Source: Aplectana chamaeleonis | Taxonomy: Eukaryota; Nematoda; Chromadorea; Rhabditida; Cosmocercidae | Assembly (NCBI GenBank): GCA_029168955.1 | Contig: JAPDOI010000172.1 | Location: 1,054,001 to 1,118,000 of the forward strand | Direction: 5' to 3' | Length of the DNA stretch: 64,000 bases | Part shown: piece by piece, positions 34,449-45,762 of the stretch | How the letters are laid out: the number at the start of each line of letters is the position of its first letter | Numbering within the stretch: the first letter of the stretch is position 1 | Notes under the pieces: generated by a model | What the model was told of the DNA's origin: nothing | Database searches by the model: none | What the model saw: only the letters and a program-made list of their open reading frames with translations | Made by a program: the position numbers and the translations under genes

Positions 34449-35093
34449 AGACAGTGTTCACGATAAAGCTCGTTCTCGAGTATCAGTGTGTAACACTGCT
34501 CTGGCAGATGCTGGAGGGAATAGGGTCGAAGAAAGCAGCAAAAAATGGCCAGAAATCGATAAAAACGGCAGCGAAGTGAAGATTTCGTTAGCCCAGTACG
34601 CCTGCTTAGCCTGCCCCGCACCCGTTCTGACAAGCTTGTGGAGCCGCGGTCGTTATCGATGACAAATCGCCGTGTGGTGGCCATCGTGTATCAACACCTC
34701 CCAGGAGGGAGGAGCAGGGTTCTGATTGAACGCAACGGCCGGGGGGGCCGGGCTAGCCCGTGTTGCGTCCAATCGGAAACCTCGCTCCTCCCCATTCTAC
34801 CGCCTCCTCAGAAGTGTTGATACACGATGGCCACCACCCCAAATCGCCATGCAAGTCCGCCACCTCCAGCCTGATTGATTCGCGCGCATTTCGCCATTCG
34901 CGCGCCCTTGCAGAAACTAGAAGGGCGCGTAGGTTCGTCCGCTTCCTGAACCTGCACGTACGTTAGAAACCGTTATGTTAGCGTATTCTGAGCGCTTTTG
35001 TTTGCCGTTTCTTCACTGTTCGTTAACTCACGACCAAACTACCCATTTGGAGTCGAACTTGAATATGGGATTCATCGTAAACACTGCCTTTGA
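34445..35093. mobile_element. TTAA-B family MITE, copy 3, carrying an insertion
   Basis: TTAAAGACAGTGTTCACGAT on the left, ATCGTAAACACTGCCTTTGA on the right. It is colinear with 24782-25240 except for the 169-bp insertion at 34672-34840. Confidence 0.85.
34672..34840. mobile_element. hAT-type MITE with perfect 8-bp target duplication
   Basis: Flanked by AAATCGCC at 34664-34671 and 34841-34848. Its arms GTGTGGTGGCCATCGTGTAT and ATACACGATGGCCACCACCC pair almost perfectly, with further pairing of GAGGAGC and GCTCCTC; the centre is G/C-rich. The 8-bp duplication and short palindromic form fit hAT-derived MITEs. The empty site is visible in the family copy 24782-25240. Confidence 0.92.
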
Positions 35094-36429
35094 AGCAGGT
35101 GTTCTCAAGACGCTGTTGCGAATCTGTGATCGTACGCCTTAGCTTCGCGTGTTGCTTCGCGTGGTTTGTTCGTCTGATTCCAATTTAACTCCATTATTTG
35201 CCCGCTGCAAGCCGCAATGTCCCATCCATCGTCGTGGACAAACTGTCAACGTCAGTAAACAATTCAATTCAATACATGTGCTTTAGCGAGTGTTTTGCCA
35301 TTAACGCGTAATTCTAGGAGCATATAAACAAGGAAGTAGTGACCGCATTTCCTCCTATATTCTGGACACCTTCGGGAGCTCCTCTCGACAAAGGCGTCCC
35401 TAGTATCGAAACCTCAGTTTATCCAGGAACAGGCTTCTTATCATTTTATGAGGGACATGTTATTAACAGATGGCCTATGAGAACTTTTGGTTAACCCTGG
35501 AAGTATTCGCCAGGCGTATCACTGAGTAATCAATTCTCTTCCAACCAGAAACCAGGACTGAGGATCGAAAACCTAATCGTTCCAAGCGTGGCAGTGATTC
35601 AGCCGGGTCGGTGTTGGGGGCAACAACTGGGTAGTAAATGGGGAAAAGTTGTTTACCAAAGATCGATCGCTCGCGTACTGCAGTAAATCCGAGGAATGCT
35701 AGCTGGGCAATGACGAGAACTTTTTTCGTGATCCAAGGAGGTCATTAAGAAAGATGGTCTGAGGAGAAAGAGGGCGGCAGTAGCGCAAACGTGCTCGGAA
35801 AGTAGTTTGTACTAAGCCCAGAAGTCAAAAGTATCGACAGTGCATGATTTATGCGTTGGGGGCAAAAATGTGAGGAGACGACGGGGAAAAAAGCATAGAC
35901 TTCCCTGTAGCTCAGGAAGCATTCGTCGATTTTTCTGAAATCCTGAACTGAAACGAAATAGCAGTATTACCCAGTGGACGTTTTCAGAAGTCACCTGTTA
36001 TCCTTAGTGCGACCTGTCCCTGAATGTCAGTCGCGCGCGTCTCATTGCCTGCAAGGAACCCAAGACAGAGGTGGTGCTAAAACGATTTCGTAGATTTCAC
36101 CACGGCGGACTCCCACAGCGCTCACCCATATCTTTCTGCTTGTAGGGTGTAGATCATCCCGTATCTGACGAGGCCCTTGCTACTTCTGATTTATTCGCGT
36201 GCGAGTTGATCAGAGAAACTTAGTCCTAGAATTCAAAGTCCACATCTTGATGGGTGGTGAAGTTATGGATCTGTTTTTGGCGGTCTGAGCGTGACCTCCA
36301 GGGCATCTTTAATAGGGAGCAGTATTCCTGGTGATCGCTGACTCAGTGTTGCAAAATTATAAATTGCAGTTGCCAGAAGACCACAGTGAAATACAGGTGA
36401 TTCAGTGCATCTACGAAAGTTAACGAGAA
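35094..36429. other. No gene or delimited repeat seen
   Basis: Mixed-composition sequence with only short, featureless frames. Confidence 0.4.
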
Positions 36430-36618
36430 AAAAAAAACAAGCTCGCAACAACTCGTCGGCGAACTTTTCGCCGTTCAAATTCAAAATTTTTGAGGGGACA
36501 TAATCTGCTCGTATTAAGTTTTGAGCCTTCATTATGACACCACTCTGATCAGCGTGAAATTTTCTTCAAGACAGAAAGAAAAGCGAAAAATCGATTCTCA
36601 GGTTGGAGTGTGCCCTTA
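36430..36618. mobile_element. TTAA-C family, right-end fragment
   Basis: Contains CAACTCGTCGGCGAAC, CACTCTGATCAGCGTG and the terminus GGTTGGAGTGTGCCCTTAA, as in 37474-37960. The left end is missing. Confidence 0.65.
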
Positions 36619-36810
36619 ATGGCCCATGATCGGTTTTCAGATTTTCTGCTGAGCGCAAATAGGATCTAACGCTGATCACAATGTTGTATCTGGACTCGCT
36701 TAGAACCCACTACCAACGTAGTTATAGCCCTTCAGCGATTTTAAATTTCAGCGATGAGCAGATCGCCGGCGAGTAGTTGAGCCTGTGTTTCCCGTTATAG
36801 GCCAATGGTA

Positions 36811-36965
36811 GGGACAGGCGCTCTCTGAACACCGAGGGAGGAATTGTCCCCTTTTTGCAGTTCGAAATGCCACGCTACTCAATGCAAGCGAAGTGGTACC
36901 GAGGGGAATTAGAGCCTCAAAAGACGGGACAACTCCTCCCTCGGTGTGTAGAGAGACGCTGTCCC
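36811..36965. mobile_element. MITE, GGGACAGGYGCTCTCT family, with perfect 8-bp target duplication
   Basis: Flanked by CAATGGTA at 36803-36810 and 36966-36973. Ends GGGACAGGCGCTCTCTG and CAGAGAGCGCC-like GAGAGACGCTGTCCC; inner arms GAGGGAGGAATTGTCCC and GGGACAACTCCTCCCTC. The 8-bp duplication places this family with hAT-type elements and defines the ends of the other copies. Confidence 0.9.
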
Positions 36966-37473
36966 CAATGGTATGCTTTTGCGACACGCGGCCGCGTCGG
37001 TCTGCACAGCGACAGCGACATTGGCAACGACAGGCTTCTGCACATTTGCATTATGTCAGCTCTCCGCGACACGTCGCTGCGATGAACACGCGACAACTGT
37101 TCCTACGGCTGTCGGTGCCATTGCTCCGATGCTGGTACCGGCGCGATTTGTGTTAAATGCCATGCCTGTCGCTCATGACAGGGACAAAGTACACCATTGA
37201 CCAAACGCAGTCATCGCTTTCAAGCAGGTCACGAGATCATGTCTGACCGAAAACAAATGCATGAACATAGATTCTAAGTAGAATCGATCCAGCGAATCTC
37301 CTCTTCTGAGCTCGAAAACTTTTCGGCTGGCGTGCCCCATATTCGCTTTCCTAGGGGCGTGGACGACTTTCTCACTAATTCGAGTGGTTTGTAATCTCAC
37401 GCTTGGTATGATGGTCATATACGGCGGGCGGAATATGATATCAAAAAATACCCCTGAGGTTGGACTGTATCTT

Positions 37474-37960
37474 TTAAGGCACAGTCCACGCTCAGGGGCA
37501 AAATCTGAGAATTCCACATACTTGTGAAGTAGACCCATCCTATACATATATGCAGCATCCGCCAAGTGCGAGCTCCCGATTTCCCCGAACAGGCGTGATA
37601 TAAGAGGAAGCCACTCTGGAACGCCCACCTCAGGAAGCACGCCCCTTTCACGATCTTTTCAACTCAAGAGTGGCGAGATGAGCGAAAGTTTACGATCAAT
37701 AGCCCCTTTCTTACCTTTATTGTCAGCTTCCTTCGTTTTACAGGTCGACTCACATACATCGGTTGCAAATGACGAAAGTTACAAGCCACGGACAACTCGT
37801 CCACCATGCTTCCGCAACTCAATTTTTGAGGGTCCACAGCTCCGTTCCCAGGGGGTCTTGTACGACTCCAGAGACATCATTGGATTCCGCGTGAGACCGT
37901 TCTCAAGACATGTAGGTAGAGAAACAGAAAAACGATTCTGAGGTTGGACTGTGCCTTTAA
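37474..37960. mobile_element. TTAA-C family MITE, complete, chained at both ends
   Basis: TTAAGGCACAGTCCACGCTC on the left, GAGGTTGGACTGTGCCTTTAA on the right. Another element's right end (GAGGTTGGACTGTATCTTTTAA-like) runs into its left TTAA, and AGGCAGTGATCGG, the start of another AGGCAGTG element, follows its right TTAA. Confidence 0.8.
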
Positions 37961-39832
37961 AGGCAGTGATCGGGATGGATTACGGTTGTCAACTTCTCTT
38001 TGCTAGAACCTTATCTTCATTCAGGGTGATAGAGCCTATGTGGAAAACCGCGGGGAAGTGCCACATTAACAGCCTTAAATTAGCCAGTTCTTTAGAGGTG
38101 GACCGGCCTACTTCACGTGACTGACAGCGATGAATTGCAGAGTCAAGATCATCAGCTGGCTTGAAATCGGGGTTCAATCAATGACTAAAGTCCATCGGTT
38201 GGGCTTTTTTCGGATACTTTCGTCCGCTCAGATTAGAAAATATTCTCTCATGCTTGTCTTCCTTAGCCAAGTCTTTTTATTGCCTAGTTCCAGCTCTATT
38301 CCGCCTGTGCACGTCGATGGACTTTGATCGTACACGGCATATATAGGACTCGGATTTCCTTGAAGAAGTTGTGCAGCTGTGCATGGATTTTTCTCTTATG
38401 ACTATTTCTCGCGCGCACCTTTCACAGTTTACTGCTGCTTTTGAACAAAACCTCTTTTTTTCTGGTTTTCTCAGTAACCTTTTCCATCGCGAACACTGCC
38501 TTTCAATATTCTATTGAAGTTTTCAGGAAGCTGCCTCCCTTGGCAACAAAGCCGTTTCGTTCACCACCTCACTGCGGTCTCTCGTTGCATTATTCAACCG
38601 GTCTGTTATTGCTCTCCCCATATAAGTGGCTCTGTTTTCATCATTTTTGTTTATCCTCTGTGTTAATTTCTTCAGTTGTCATAGCCTTTCTCAAAATCAT
38701 TCTTGCCGTGAAGCGTCCTATAGTTTAATTAAAAAGGAACTGAAGATTTTCGCTACTCTCTCACCTTCTGACAGAGGCGAGGCGCTCCGTACGGACAGTC
38801 GTTTTGTAGTGTTTCAATGTTTCTTTGCGTTGAGTATTCTGAGGGACCTCTTAATCCATCATGTCAACATATCTAGGCTGTTCCATGTCTAGACTTTGCT
38901 TTCGAATCTATGGTGATCTTATTTCTACCTGTTTTGCGTTTTTCTTGCCTCAAATAATTTTGTTAATTTTCAGTGCTGCGATTTCGCTGCTGAGGATTCG
39001 ATTGCTGGTCTCACTCGGTGATATGTATTTGCTGATTGACTTACGCTATTGTCTTCCCTATACCTATCAGATTTTATTCTCTCGTAGACTCTCGTAGACT
39101 CGCTTACAGTTCGGTTTTTTTCATTGATCGATTTACATATCCTCATTTAATTTATGTGATACCTGGAAAACATGCATATGCGTTGATTGTGCACATGTGT
39201 ACTACTCACAGCGGAAACCTTCCCTACAAAACGTTACCGACTTCAATACTTAAGATCAAACCAAAAGTGCCCCAGTTTTCTAGACGATGCTAAATTACAG
39301 TTACAAATGTATCATGTCCATAGTGGGAGAGGAAATGTTGGAAGCTGTCTGCGCTAAATGAAACTGCCATGATAGTCGACAATCCGCCCGGTCGACCAAG
39401 CCATTAGGCCTGTTCAACGAAAAATATAAGAATAGGAAAAAAAAGCTCACTATAATTTCTACTTCTTGAGTGTTAAATTGAAAACAATTGCGATGACCCT
39501 AGGAAACATAAAAGCGTTAGAAGAACAGTGTAAAACGCTCTTTCCTAGCCATAAAACGAGTGTTCCTAGCCCTCACCCCCTATCGGGGTCCAGTTGTAAG
39601 TTTCGAAATTGATCCGGCGCGCCATGCACAATTGCGAGTGTTCTATGGGTTTTTGGGGTGGAGGCTAGGACATTGGCACGACTCACAATTGCTCTGCAAG
39701 TGCTGGAAAAGGCTAATAAATGGTGTCTCAGAGGTGTTTCGGCTGCCCTGGCCTTTTGTATAGAATTAGCGAGGGAACGATTTGTCAGTGATTTCCAGCC
39801 AGCATTGCGATCATGAAAGGCGCCAACGCCCT
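37961..39832. other. No gene seen; pyrimidine-rich stretch
   Basis: Positions 38200-39120 are T/C-rich and give hydrophobic plus-strand frames by composition. A small tandem CTCTCGTAGA occurs near 39090. No family motif or splice-compatible exon pair was found. Confidence 0.4.
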
Positions 39833-40112
39833 AAAGGGGTCTGCAGAGGGAAAGTCGCCGTGTTGCTCGCAGCGACGACCAGCGCTGGGTTATGCAATAC
39901 TGATTGCACTCGGCGACGGGAGCGACCGACGCGGCGTGAGGGATGGCGAGAGGGCACCACAGAGTGTCTTGACGCCGCAACGGCCCTGCGTCACAGCCAG
40001 AGGGTGGCACGCGACGCTGCGACGACAATGTTTTTCAAAAAAAAATTTGTCGCCGCGTTAAGACTGACGCTCTGCGGCCACTCCACGGTCGGTGCAACTC
40101 TGCAGATCCCTT
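39833..40112 (+). mobile_element. CTGCAGAG-family element, copy 3
   Basis: AAAGGGGTCTGCAGAGGGAA on the left, GCAACTCTGCAGATCCCTT on the right. It aligns throughout with 8454-8731 (for example TTGCTCGCAGCGACGA and GTCGCCGCGT). Confidence 0.75.
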
Positions 40113-40694
40113 ATAGCCTCTTTCAGAGTGCGATCGTAGTGCGTCGCTACCAGGGGTGTGGGGCAATTGCCGTTTGCCGATTGCCGTTTGCCGTTTGTCG
40201 GCCATTTTTGGGGTTCGCCGTTGCCGTTGCCGTTTGCAGAAAATTTCGCTCAATTCGGCAAACTTTCGGCAAAAACTCGTCAAAAAACAGGGTTTGCCCT
40301 CACAGCTGTTTATTTTACTAGGTAATCAGAGGAATTCGGTCAAGTTCTAAGTTGTTTGGGAGTCTCTAAGTGTCTTCTTGTAATCATCAAATTCTTAACC
40401 CCTTAGAAATGACAAAGTTGCAAAAAACCCTCTTCCTGAAACATACCAATTACTACAAGTTCCATGGTTACAAAACCAAGGGGTAGCAAAAGTGGAGCGT
40501 GAAAGCATCCTTTTTGAACCTGTTGGGAACTCGAGTAGATCGGTCCGCTTATTGAGCCGATGGTTATTTGGGGACAGGAAGTTGATCAATTCTGCAAATA
40601 ATATGTCCGGCTTTTTGAAAATTGAATAATGGAACATCTCTAAAGGCAACGATTGAAACCGCCCTCAAGTTTCCACCAGAAATCAATGGGTCCA

Positions 40695-40909
40695 AGGCCC
40701 ATTACAACAACAGTGTTAAAAATTGGCTCAAAACGAGCAACCAGTAGCAATATACGGCCCAGAAACTTGAACGTGGTGTGCTCGCCCCACTCACTTACTC
40801 GACGGCCACAGGGGAAGTGGGTGGGGCGGTCACACCACATCCAAGTTTTGGGATCGTATAGAGCTACTTAATGCCCGTTTTTACCCAACATTAATGTTGT
40901 AATGGGCCT
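40695..40909. mobile_element. Palindromic MITE nested in the hAT-type element
   Basis: AGGCCCATTACAACAACAGT faces AACATTAATGTTGTAATGGGCCT, and the arms continue for about 100 bp each (GAACGTGGTGTGCTCGCCCC mirrored by GGGGCGGTCACACCACATCC) around a CGACGGCC centre. Confidence 0.8.
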
Positions 40910-40927
40910 CGTGCCGGCTCCTATCTC

Positions 40928-41067
40928 AATACACAGAATGGGAAGCGCTCTATAGCACTCCGGCTGGCTAAACGCACTGCAGGCGGCGCTCCAGCTACGA
41001 CGTCAGCACAGCGCGCGTCTGATATACCAGTTGAATTGTCAGTAGATGCCTCTCATTCTGTGTATTT
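40928..41067. mobile_element. Second nested palindromic element, AATACACAGAATG ends
   Basis: AATACACAGAATGGGAAGCG on the left faces GCCTCTCATTCTGTGTATT on the right. The interior holds GGCGGCGCTCC and CAGCGCGCG. A short diverged MITE. Confidence 0.55.
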
Positions 41068-41340
41068 GAACAACATGCCCCGCAAAGGACTTGATTTCCG
41101 GTGAAAGTTAGAAGGCCGCTTTTCCCATGAGCACTGCATTCAACTAGACTGGTCTCTTAATCAGTCCGATCGCAAGGAATATTATTTAAGGGTATCTTCA
41201 AAAGAGCGAAATTAAGAATCCTGAGCCTACTACTTGCTACTAACATGAAAATTGTGAGTGGCTCCTAAATCGCGCGCTGCTGATCGCTCTGTGGACTGTC
41301 TTTTGCCATTACATAGACCAATCATCACGTATTCATCCAT

Positions 41341-41662
41341 CTATTCGCACCTCAATGTGGTATCGGTATCGGCCACAGTCTTGAGGTCGGCGCACACTCC
41401 CACCGCCTCAAGCTTGCTTACGGTATGCTGCACTTCCACTGGTTGCGAATCTATCACACTTTGTGCTACCGCTGAAGAGGACGCCGCATCCTTTGGATCT
41501 CTAGCATCGATTTGTACGGAAACTTCACTTAGTGGGAAGGAATCAACAGAATTATCTCCGGCGAGGGATAAGCTAACGGCCTTGTTGAAATTGATAGTGA
41601 CTTCTGCACAGATCACATACAGAACAGCGATACTGGCATTTCTGGTCACCTGAAGCCTTCAA
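41341..41662 (-). CDS. ORF of unknown function inside the hAT-type element
   Basis: A minus-strand frame opens right after an acceptor-like GGCTTCAG and runs about 104 codons to TAG near 41338. It contains ASIAVLYVICAEVTINFNKA, SLAGDNSVDSFPLSEVSVQI, AVAQSVIDSQPVEVQHTVS and ends LRCE. No hAT dimerisation or zinc-finger signature is present, and the family is not recognised. It may be a captured host exon or a degraded transposase-unrelated frame. A plus-strand frame of similar length overlaps it, which lowers confidence. Confidence 0.3.
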
Positions 41663-41854
41663 GTAGTTTTGACATGTGGGATTTTTTTCCTTTAAAGGTT
41701 AGTGGAACGCCAGGTAAACAGTAACTGGCAGATTGAACAAATGTTGGTGTATTATAGCAAAAAACAGATTTTGCCGTCCGCCGTTTGCCGGCCATTTTTG
41801 GGGTTCGCCGTTGCAGTTTGCCGAAATTTTAATTTACTTTGCCGCACACCCCTG

Positions 41855-43233
41855 GTCGCTATCGTGTGCGCAGCGACGCGATCAAGAGCATCCGGGCGCA
41901 GCAATGCTTGAGATTTACAATTTATATTGGCATTTCACGGCTTTTTCCAGGAAAATTCAAATCAGAAATCCTTGAAAGTCGTACTTCCGCTCATAAGTAA
42001 TGTTCTTCTCCTTCAGCAGTAGTGACTGGTCTTCGAGAATTGATTGGATGATTCACATGCAAGCCCATTGCACAACAAAAAACAAGCTAGAGGTGCCCCC
42101 GACATACAAAGGCTAATGTTTAGTGAGTAAACAAGGATTCCATACCCACTCATAGAAGCTCGCACGCACTTACTTATTGCTCCATCTTTCACAGACCAAT
42201 ATCCAGCGAGCGATTGTTTGCACAATATGAGATCTGAGAAATTAGTTGGCCTCCCTTGGACCCGAGACCATGAGACCAAATCTTCCATTTCGGGTGGAAT
42301 GGCGAATATTATTATGGTTACTTACACTCGCATCCTTGCCCGATTTTTGATTGTTTATGTTTTTTATAGTCCATTCAATAACTCTATTCTAGCCAATGGA
42401 CGAGAGTTGTTTATTTGCAGTGACTGTCCAGCGTTCGAGGTAACGCGAACCATTGGGTGCGTAGTGTTATCGCAAGCGAAGTCTTATTACAATAGCACAA
42501 AAACTTTTTCAAATAACATCCCATCTTTGACTGTATGTCACTACAATAATCACGCTAAATTTTGTTAAAAAGTCGAAAAAACACACGGAAAATCGCCATT
42601 TTCGTCTTTCGATCATAACTTGCCTCAAAGTGGACGCTTTTCACACTTGAAGGCATCCCTGAAATTAGAATCGAGTACTCTTTTTTCTTGACGTACACAT
42701 GGCCCAATCTCAAACAAGGCATTTAGGGCTGACACTATCATTCGAGTGTGAGAGAAGAGGGACAAAATGAGATGCTGAAATGTGTGGCTTTCAACACTCT
42801 AGTCCAATCAGATTTTTGATTTCAGTTTTATAATATTACATTATTATTTTTTTTCAATTTGCATAATTTTCCGTCTAATTCTGCTAGATATTTCAATGTA
42901 TCCTCTATTTCGTAACGAAATTTACTGCCCTTGTTCGCGCACGTGTACTGCGCTTCCTTCTCCTTCACACTTTCTCGCTGTCTATACACTCGCTCCGCAC
43001 AAGCACGCGAAGAAATAAACTAAATTTGGTTCCCAAGCTGAGTTTATTTACATCACGAGCCGTCTGACCTTTGCTGAAGCTGTTAGGTAGTGGAAGGACT
43101 TCTTTTGCCTGAGGTGAGTCGGAACACTTTTGTAATTTTCAGCCCAGAACCATCTAGGTTTCAGGGAAAGGTTTTTAATTTACACCAGTCATCCCTCTTG
43201 CACAGTAAGCTTGTGTGATACCAGCGAACAACG
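41855..43233. other. No convincing gene
   Basis: Plus frame 42218-42568 and minus frame 42013-42288 overlap and neither shows motifs. AT-rich near 42840-42900. Confidence 0.4.
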
Positions 43234-43494
43234 CTAGCTGTGTGTGGCTTCAAGAATTTCCTTTTTACAAAGAATTACTGGAAACTTATTTTCTGAGAAA
43301 AATTTCTTCGAAACTCTGGCTTTCGGGACTTCTAGTTTGATTGGTTTCAAAATCGTGGCTGGGGGCGAACTATTCCCCTCTGCTTGAATATCTTCCAATG
43401 TGATTTGAGAACCCTTCCAATGTCGAAAGTTGGCAATATTGAACCAGGAAGCTTTTCCTTCTTGATCTATAGGCCTTTCGTGAATTCTAGTCAA
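43234..43494 (-). CDS. Protein-like ORF remnant of unknown family
   Basis: About 82 codons ending in TAG at 43234. Residues include RIHERPIDQEGKASWFNIAN, FRHWKGSQITLEDIQAEGN, ILKPIKLEVPKARVSKKFF and FPVILCKKEILEATHS, a composition and polarity pattern typical of real coding sequence. Its upstream side ends against the MITE at 43498-43594, so the preceding part is lost or lies in another exon. No family recognised. Confidence 0.35.
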   Translation of the reverse strand: MTRIHERPIDQEGKASWFNIANFRHWKGSQITLEDIQAEGNSSPPATILKPIKLEVPKARVSKKFFSENKFPVILCKKEILEATHS

Positions 43495-43497
43495 GCG

Positions 43498-43594
43498 AAT
43501 GGACCAGACGCGATCATTTGAGCGAGCTGTGCAGCAATCGCGGCACTACTGGCCAGTAACGGTATACCGCCGCGGTCTCGTCCACTCGCTAGAC
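43498..43594. mobile_element. Short MITE, TAGTCTAGCGAATGGAC family, copy 3
   Basis: TAGTCAAGCGAATGGACCAG on the left, CTCGTCCACTCGCTAGAC on the right, with TACCGCCGCGGT inside. It abuts the ORF remnant 43234-43494. Confidence 0.75.
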
Positions 43595-43625
43595 TCGGAT
43601 TGGCGAAAAGCGTGCATGTGAAAGG

Positions 43626-44182
43626 TTAAAGGCAGTGGTCACGATGAAAAACGCTATCGAAAAAAGTACAGAAATCTGTTCAGATCAAAAACAGCTGAAA
43701 AACTACGAAGGTAGCGCGGTGAAAAACGGGCTAGATTTAGAGTTTCTAGGGCCCAAATAAGCCAATTCGTGCACACGTGCACAGCGCCAAAGAAAAAGAT
43801 GGCAGTCTCATGCCGAGCGGTCAAAAATCATCGACATCCAGAGGAAGAAATAAATGCAAATTTACGTAATAAAAACAACTGAGCAATAAAAGAAAGCACT
43901 CCAGTCAATGTTTTTGACTAGATGTGTGTAGGAATTCAAAGGTTCGTTGATTGAGATCCAATTTCAAGACAGCTGATGTTCTTGATACATGAGGTCATCG
44001 ATACGGATCATGTGGAGTGGGCTCGTCCACCATCAAAAGACAAGAAAGTTCAGGCTTCAAATTTGGCCCAAAACAGTGGTTTTTTCGCGATTTTTTCTTA
44101 TAGGTCCTATTACTCGAGACCCAGAAAAGGGTTTAGAGAGAAAAAGACGACGAGCATATTTGATCGCGACCACTGCCTCTAA
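43626..44182. mobile_element. TTAA-E family MITE, copy 1
   Basis: TTAAAGGCAGTGGTCACGAT on the left and ATCGCGACCACTGCCTCTAA on the right. It shares long stretches with 45034-45578 (TAGCGCGGTGAAAAACGGGC, GACTCGTCCACCATCAAAAG-like core). Confidence 0.85.
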
Positions 44183-44805
44183 GGTGTCCCGTAGACACCC
44201 GCATACATCGCATTCATCAATGGTTGCTGAGGATGAGTGCTGCCTCACACACGCTGTTCCTTTCCCCCCAGAACAACGAAAAGGTTATGGAATGAAATTA
44301 GTTAGGATTCTAATCTGGACTACTAATGAGCCTTCCTGTATCCTACAATAGGTACAAAGCAACTCAAATATTTGATCGAAGCTTGAGAGAATGTTTTCAG
44401 TGGTGAGTAGTGAATCGTTTACTTGGAACACTTCGGGCGGTGGAAATACACCGATCTGGACAACAGCTCAAAAAACATTCGATTATCTCCAGACAGCTCG
44501 ACATCCCGGAGTATCCATGATTAGTTGCGTTGGTGAACAATTACCTTTTTTAGAGGCAGGTCTTGCGACAAAACGTTCGTTGAGTTCTCTTCGAAAGTGG
44601 AACGTTGCAGGGCAAACGCACAAAAACATGAATGTGGTATAATACCCAGCGGTCCACTGAGACCTTTAGTCGATTCGAAAACTCGCCCAAGTCCGACTCG
44701 TTGTCCCACAACTCGTCCGCCTTTGAGTTCCCTCAGAAAGGAAAAAAAAAACTGATATGGTTTCCATAACAATCACTGCCTTCAAAATGGTCAGCAGTGG
44801 GCTGA
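44183..44805. other. Non-coding, with a possible AGGCAGTG element end
   Basis: A plus-strand frame at 44391-44642 overlaps a minus frame and has no motif. CAACTCGTCCGCC near 44710 and CACTGCCTTCAAAA at 44774-44787 look like the right part of a decayed AGGCAGTG element. Confidence 0.4.
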
Positions 44806-44997
44806 AGGCAGGTTGACGAGGAAAACGATTTTTGAGCTCCTGTAATGGGAATGTAGACTTCATCATCACAAAAGTAAAAAAAATGAACAAAGTGGAAATT
44901 GGCGGAAACCCCTTGAAGAACAAGGTGGGACAGCTAGTTACAGGTGTCAGCACGCCCCCCCCCCCCAATTAACGAGATTTCCATGAATGCTTGTTTA

Positions 44998-45762
44998 CAG
45001 TTCACTCAGTGCCGTTCAATCCGCAAAACACGCTTAAAGGCAGTGGTCACAATGAAAAACGTTGTCGAAAACACTACAAAAAATCAGCTTAGATATAAAA
45101 CAGCTCAAAAACTATGAAGGTAGCGCGGTGAAAAACGGGCTAGAATTAGAGTTATTAAGACCCTAAATTTCCAGTTCGTGCACACGTGCACGAGAAGATC
45201 ACTGATCTCATGCCAAGCATTAAAAATAATCGACACTCAGAGGAAGAAATAATTGCAAATTTACTCTAATAAAACAATTGAACAATGAAAGCAAGCACTT
45301 CAGTCAATGTTTTTGACTAGATATGTACATAAATCCAAAAGTTCATTGATTGAAATTCAAGTTCAAGCCAGCTGATTTTCTTGATATTAGAGATCATCGA
45401 TGCCGATGATGTAGGGTGGACTCGTCCACCATCAAAAGACAAGGAAGTTCAGGCTTCGAATTTGGCCCAGAACATCTATTTTTCGCGATTTCTTCTCATA
45501 GGTTCTACTACTCTATACCCACAGAAGGGTTTAGAGAGGAAGAAGACGAGCATATTTGAGCGCGACCACTGCCTTTAATGCGAAAGCGTGCTGCGGCGCG
45601 GTTGCGAGTATCCTCAGACAGGGATGTGAAAACACCCGGGCGGTTTTTCTTTTTGTACCCGGGTGATCCCACATCCCTGACTGAGGATACTCGCAACCGC
45701 GCCGCAGCACGTTTTCGCAATCAGCGTGCACTCAGCGGACTGAACGGCATTGCGCATATTAA
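44998..45762. mobile_element. Palindromic element P, nested level 2
   Basis: Left arm GTGCCGTTCAATCCGC and right arm GCGGACTGAACGGCATTGCG. The central hairpin at 45586-45722 pairs GAGTATCCTCAGACAGGGAT with ATCCCTGACTGAGGATACTC. Removing the TTAA element at 45034-45578 restores a continuous left arm that pairs with the right arm. Confidence 0.85.
45034..45578. mobile_element. TTAA-E family MITE, copy 2, nested level 3
   Basis: TTAAAGGCAGTGGTCACAAT on the left and GAGCGCGACCACTGCCTTTAA on the right, with TTAA at both ends, inside the left arm of palindrome P. Confidence 0.88.

Larger units (their letters stand above)
40151..41854. mobile_element. hAT-type element, 1.7 kb, with nested palindromes
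   Basis: Terminal repeats CAGGGGTGTGGGGCAA and TTGCCGCACACCCCTG, typical of hAT ends, with flanks GTCGCTAC (40143-40150) and GTCGCTAT (41855-41862), an 8-bp duplication with one change. Both ends carry TTTGCCG-rich subterminal repeats and share GGCCATTTTTGGGGTTCGCC in the same orientation. No transposase domain is readable; a minus-strand ORF at 41341-41662 and two palindromes (40695-40909, 40928-41067) lie inside. Confidence 0.8.

Noticed and set aside
38861..39097. Possible membrane protein
   Set aside because: Composition-driven hydrophobicity in a T-rich region, with no homologous motif.
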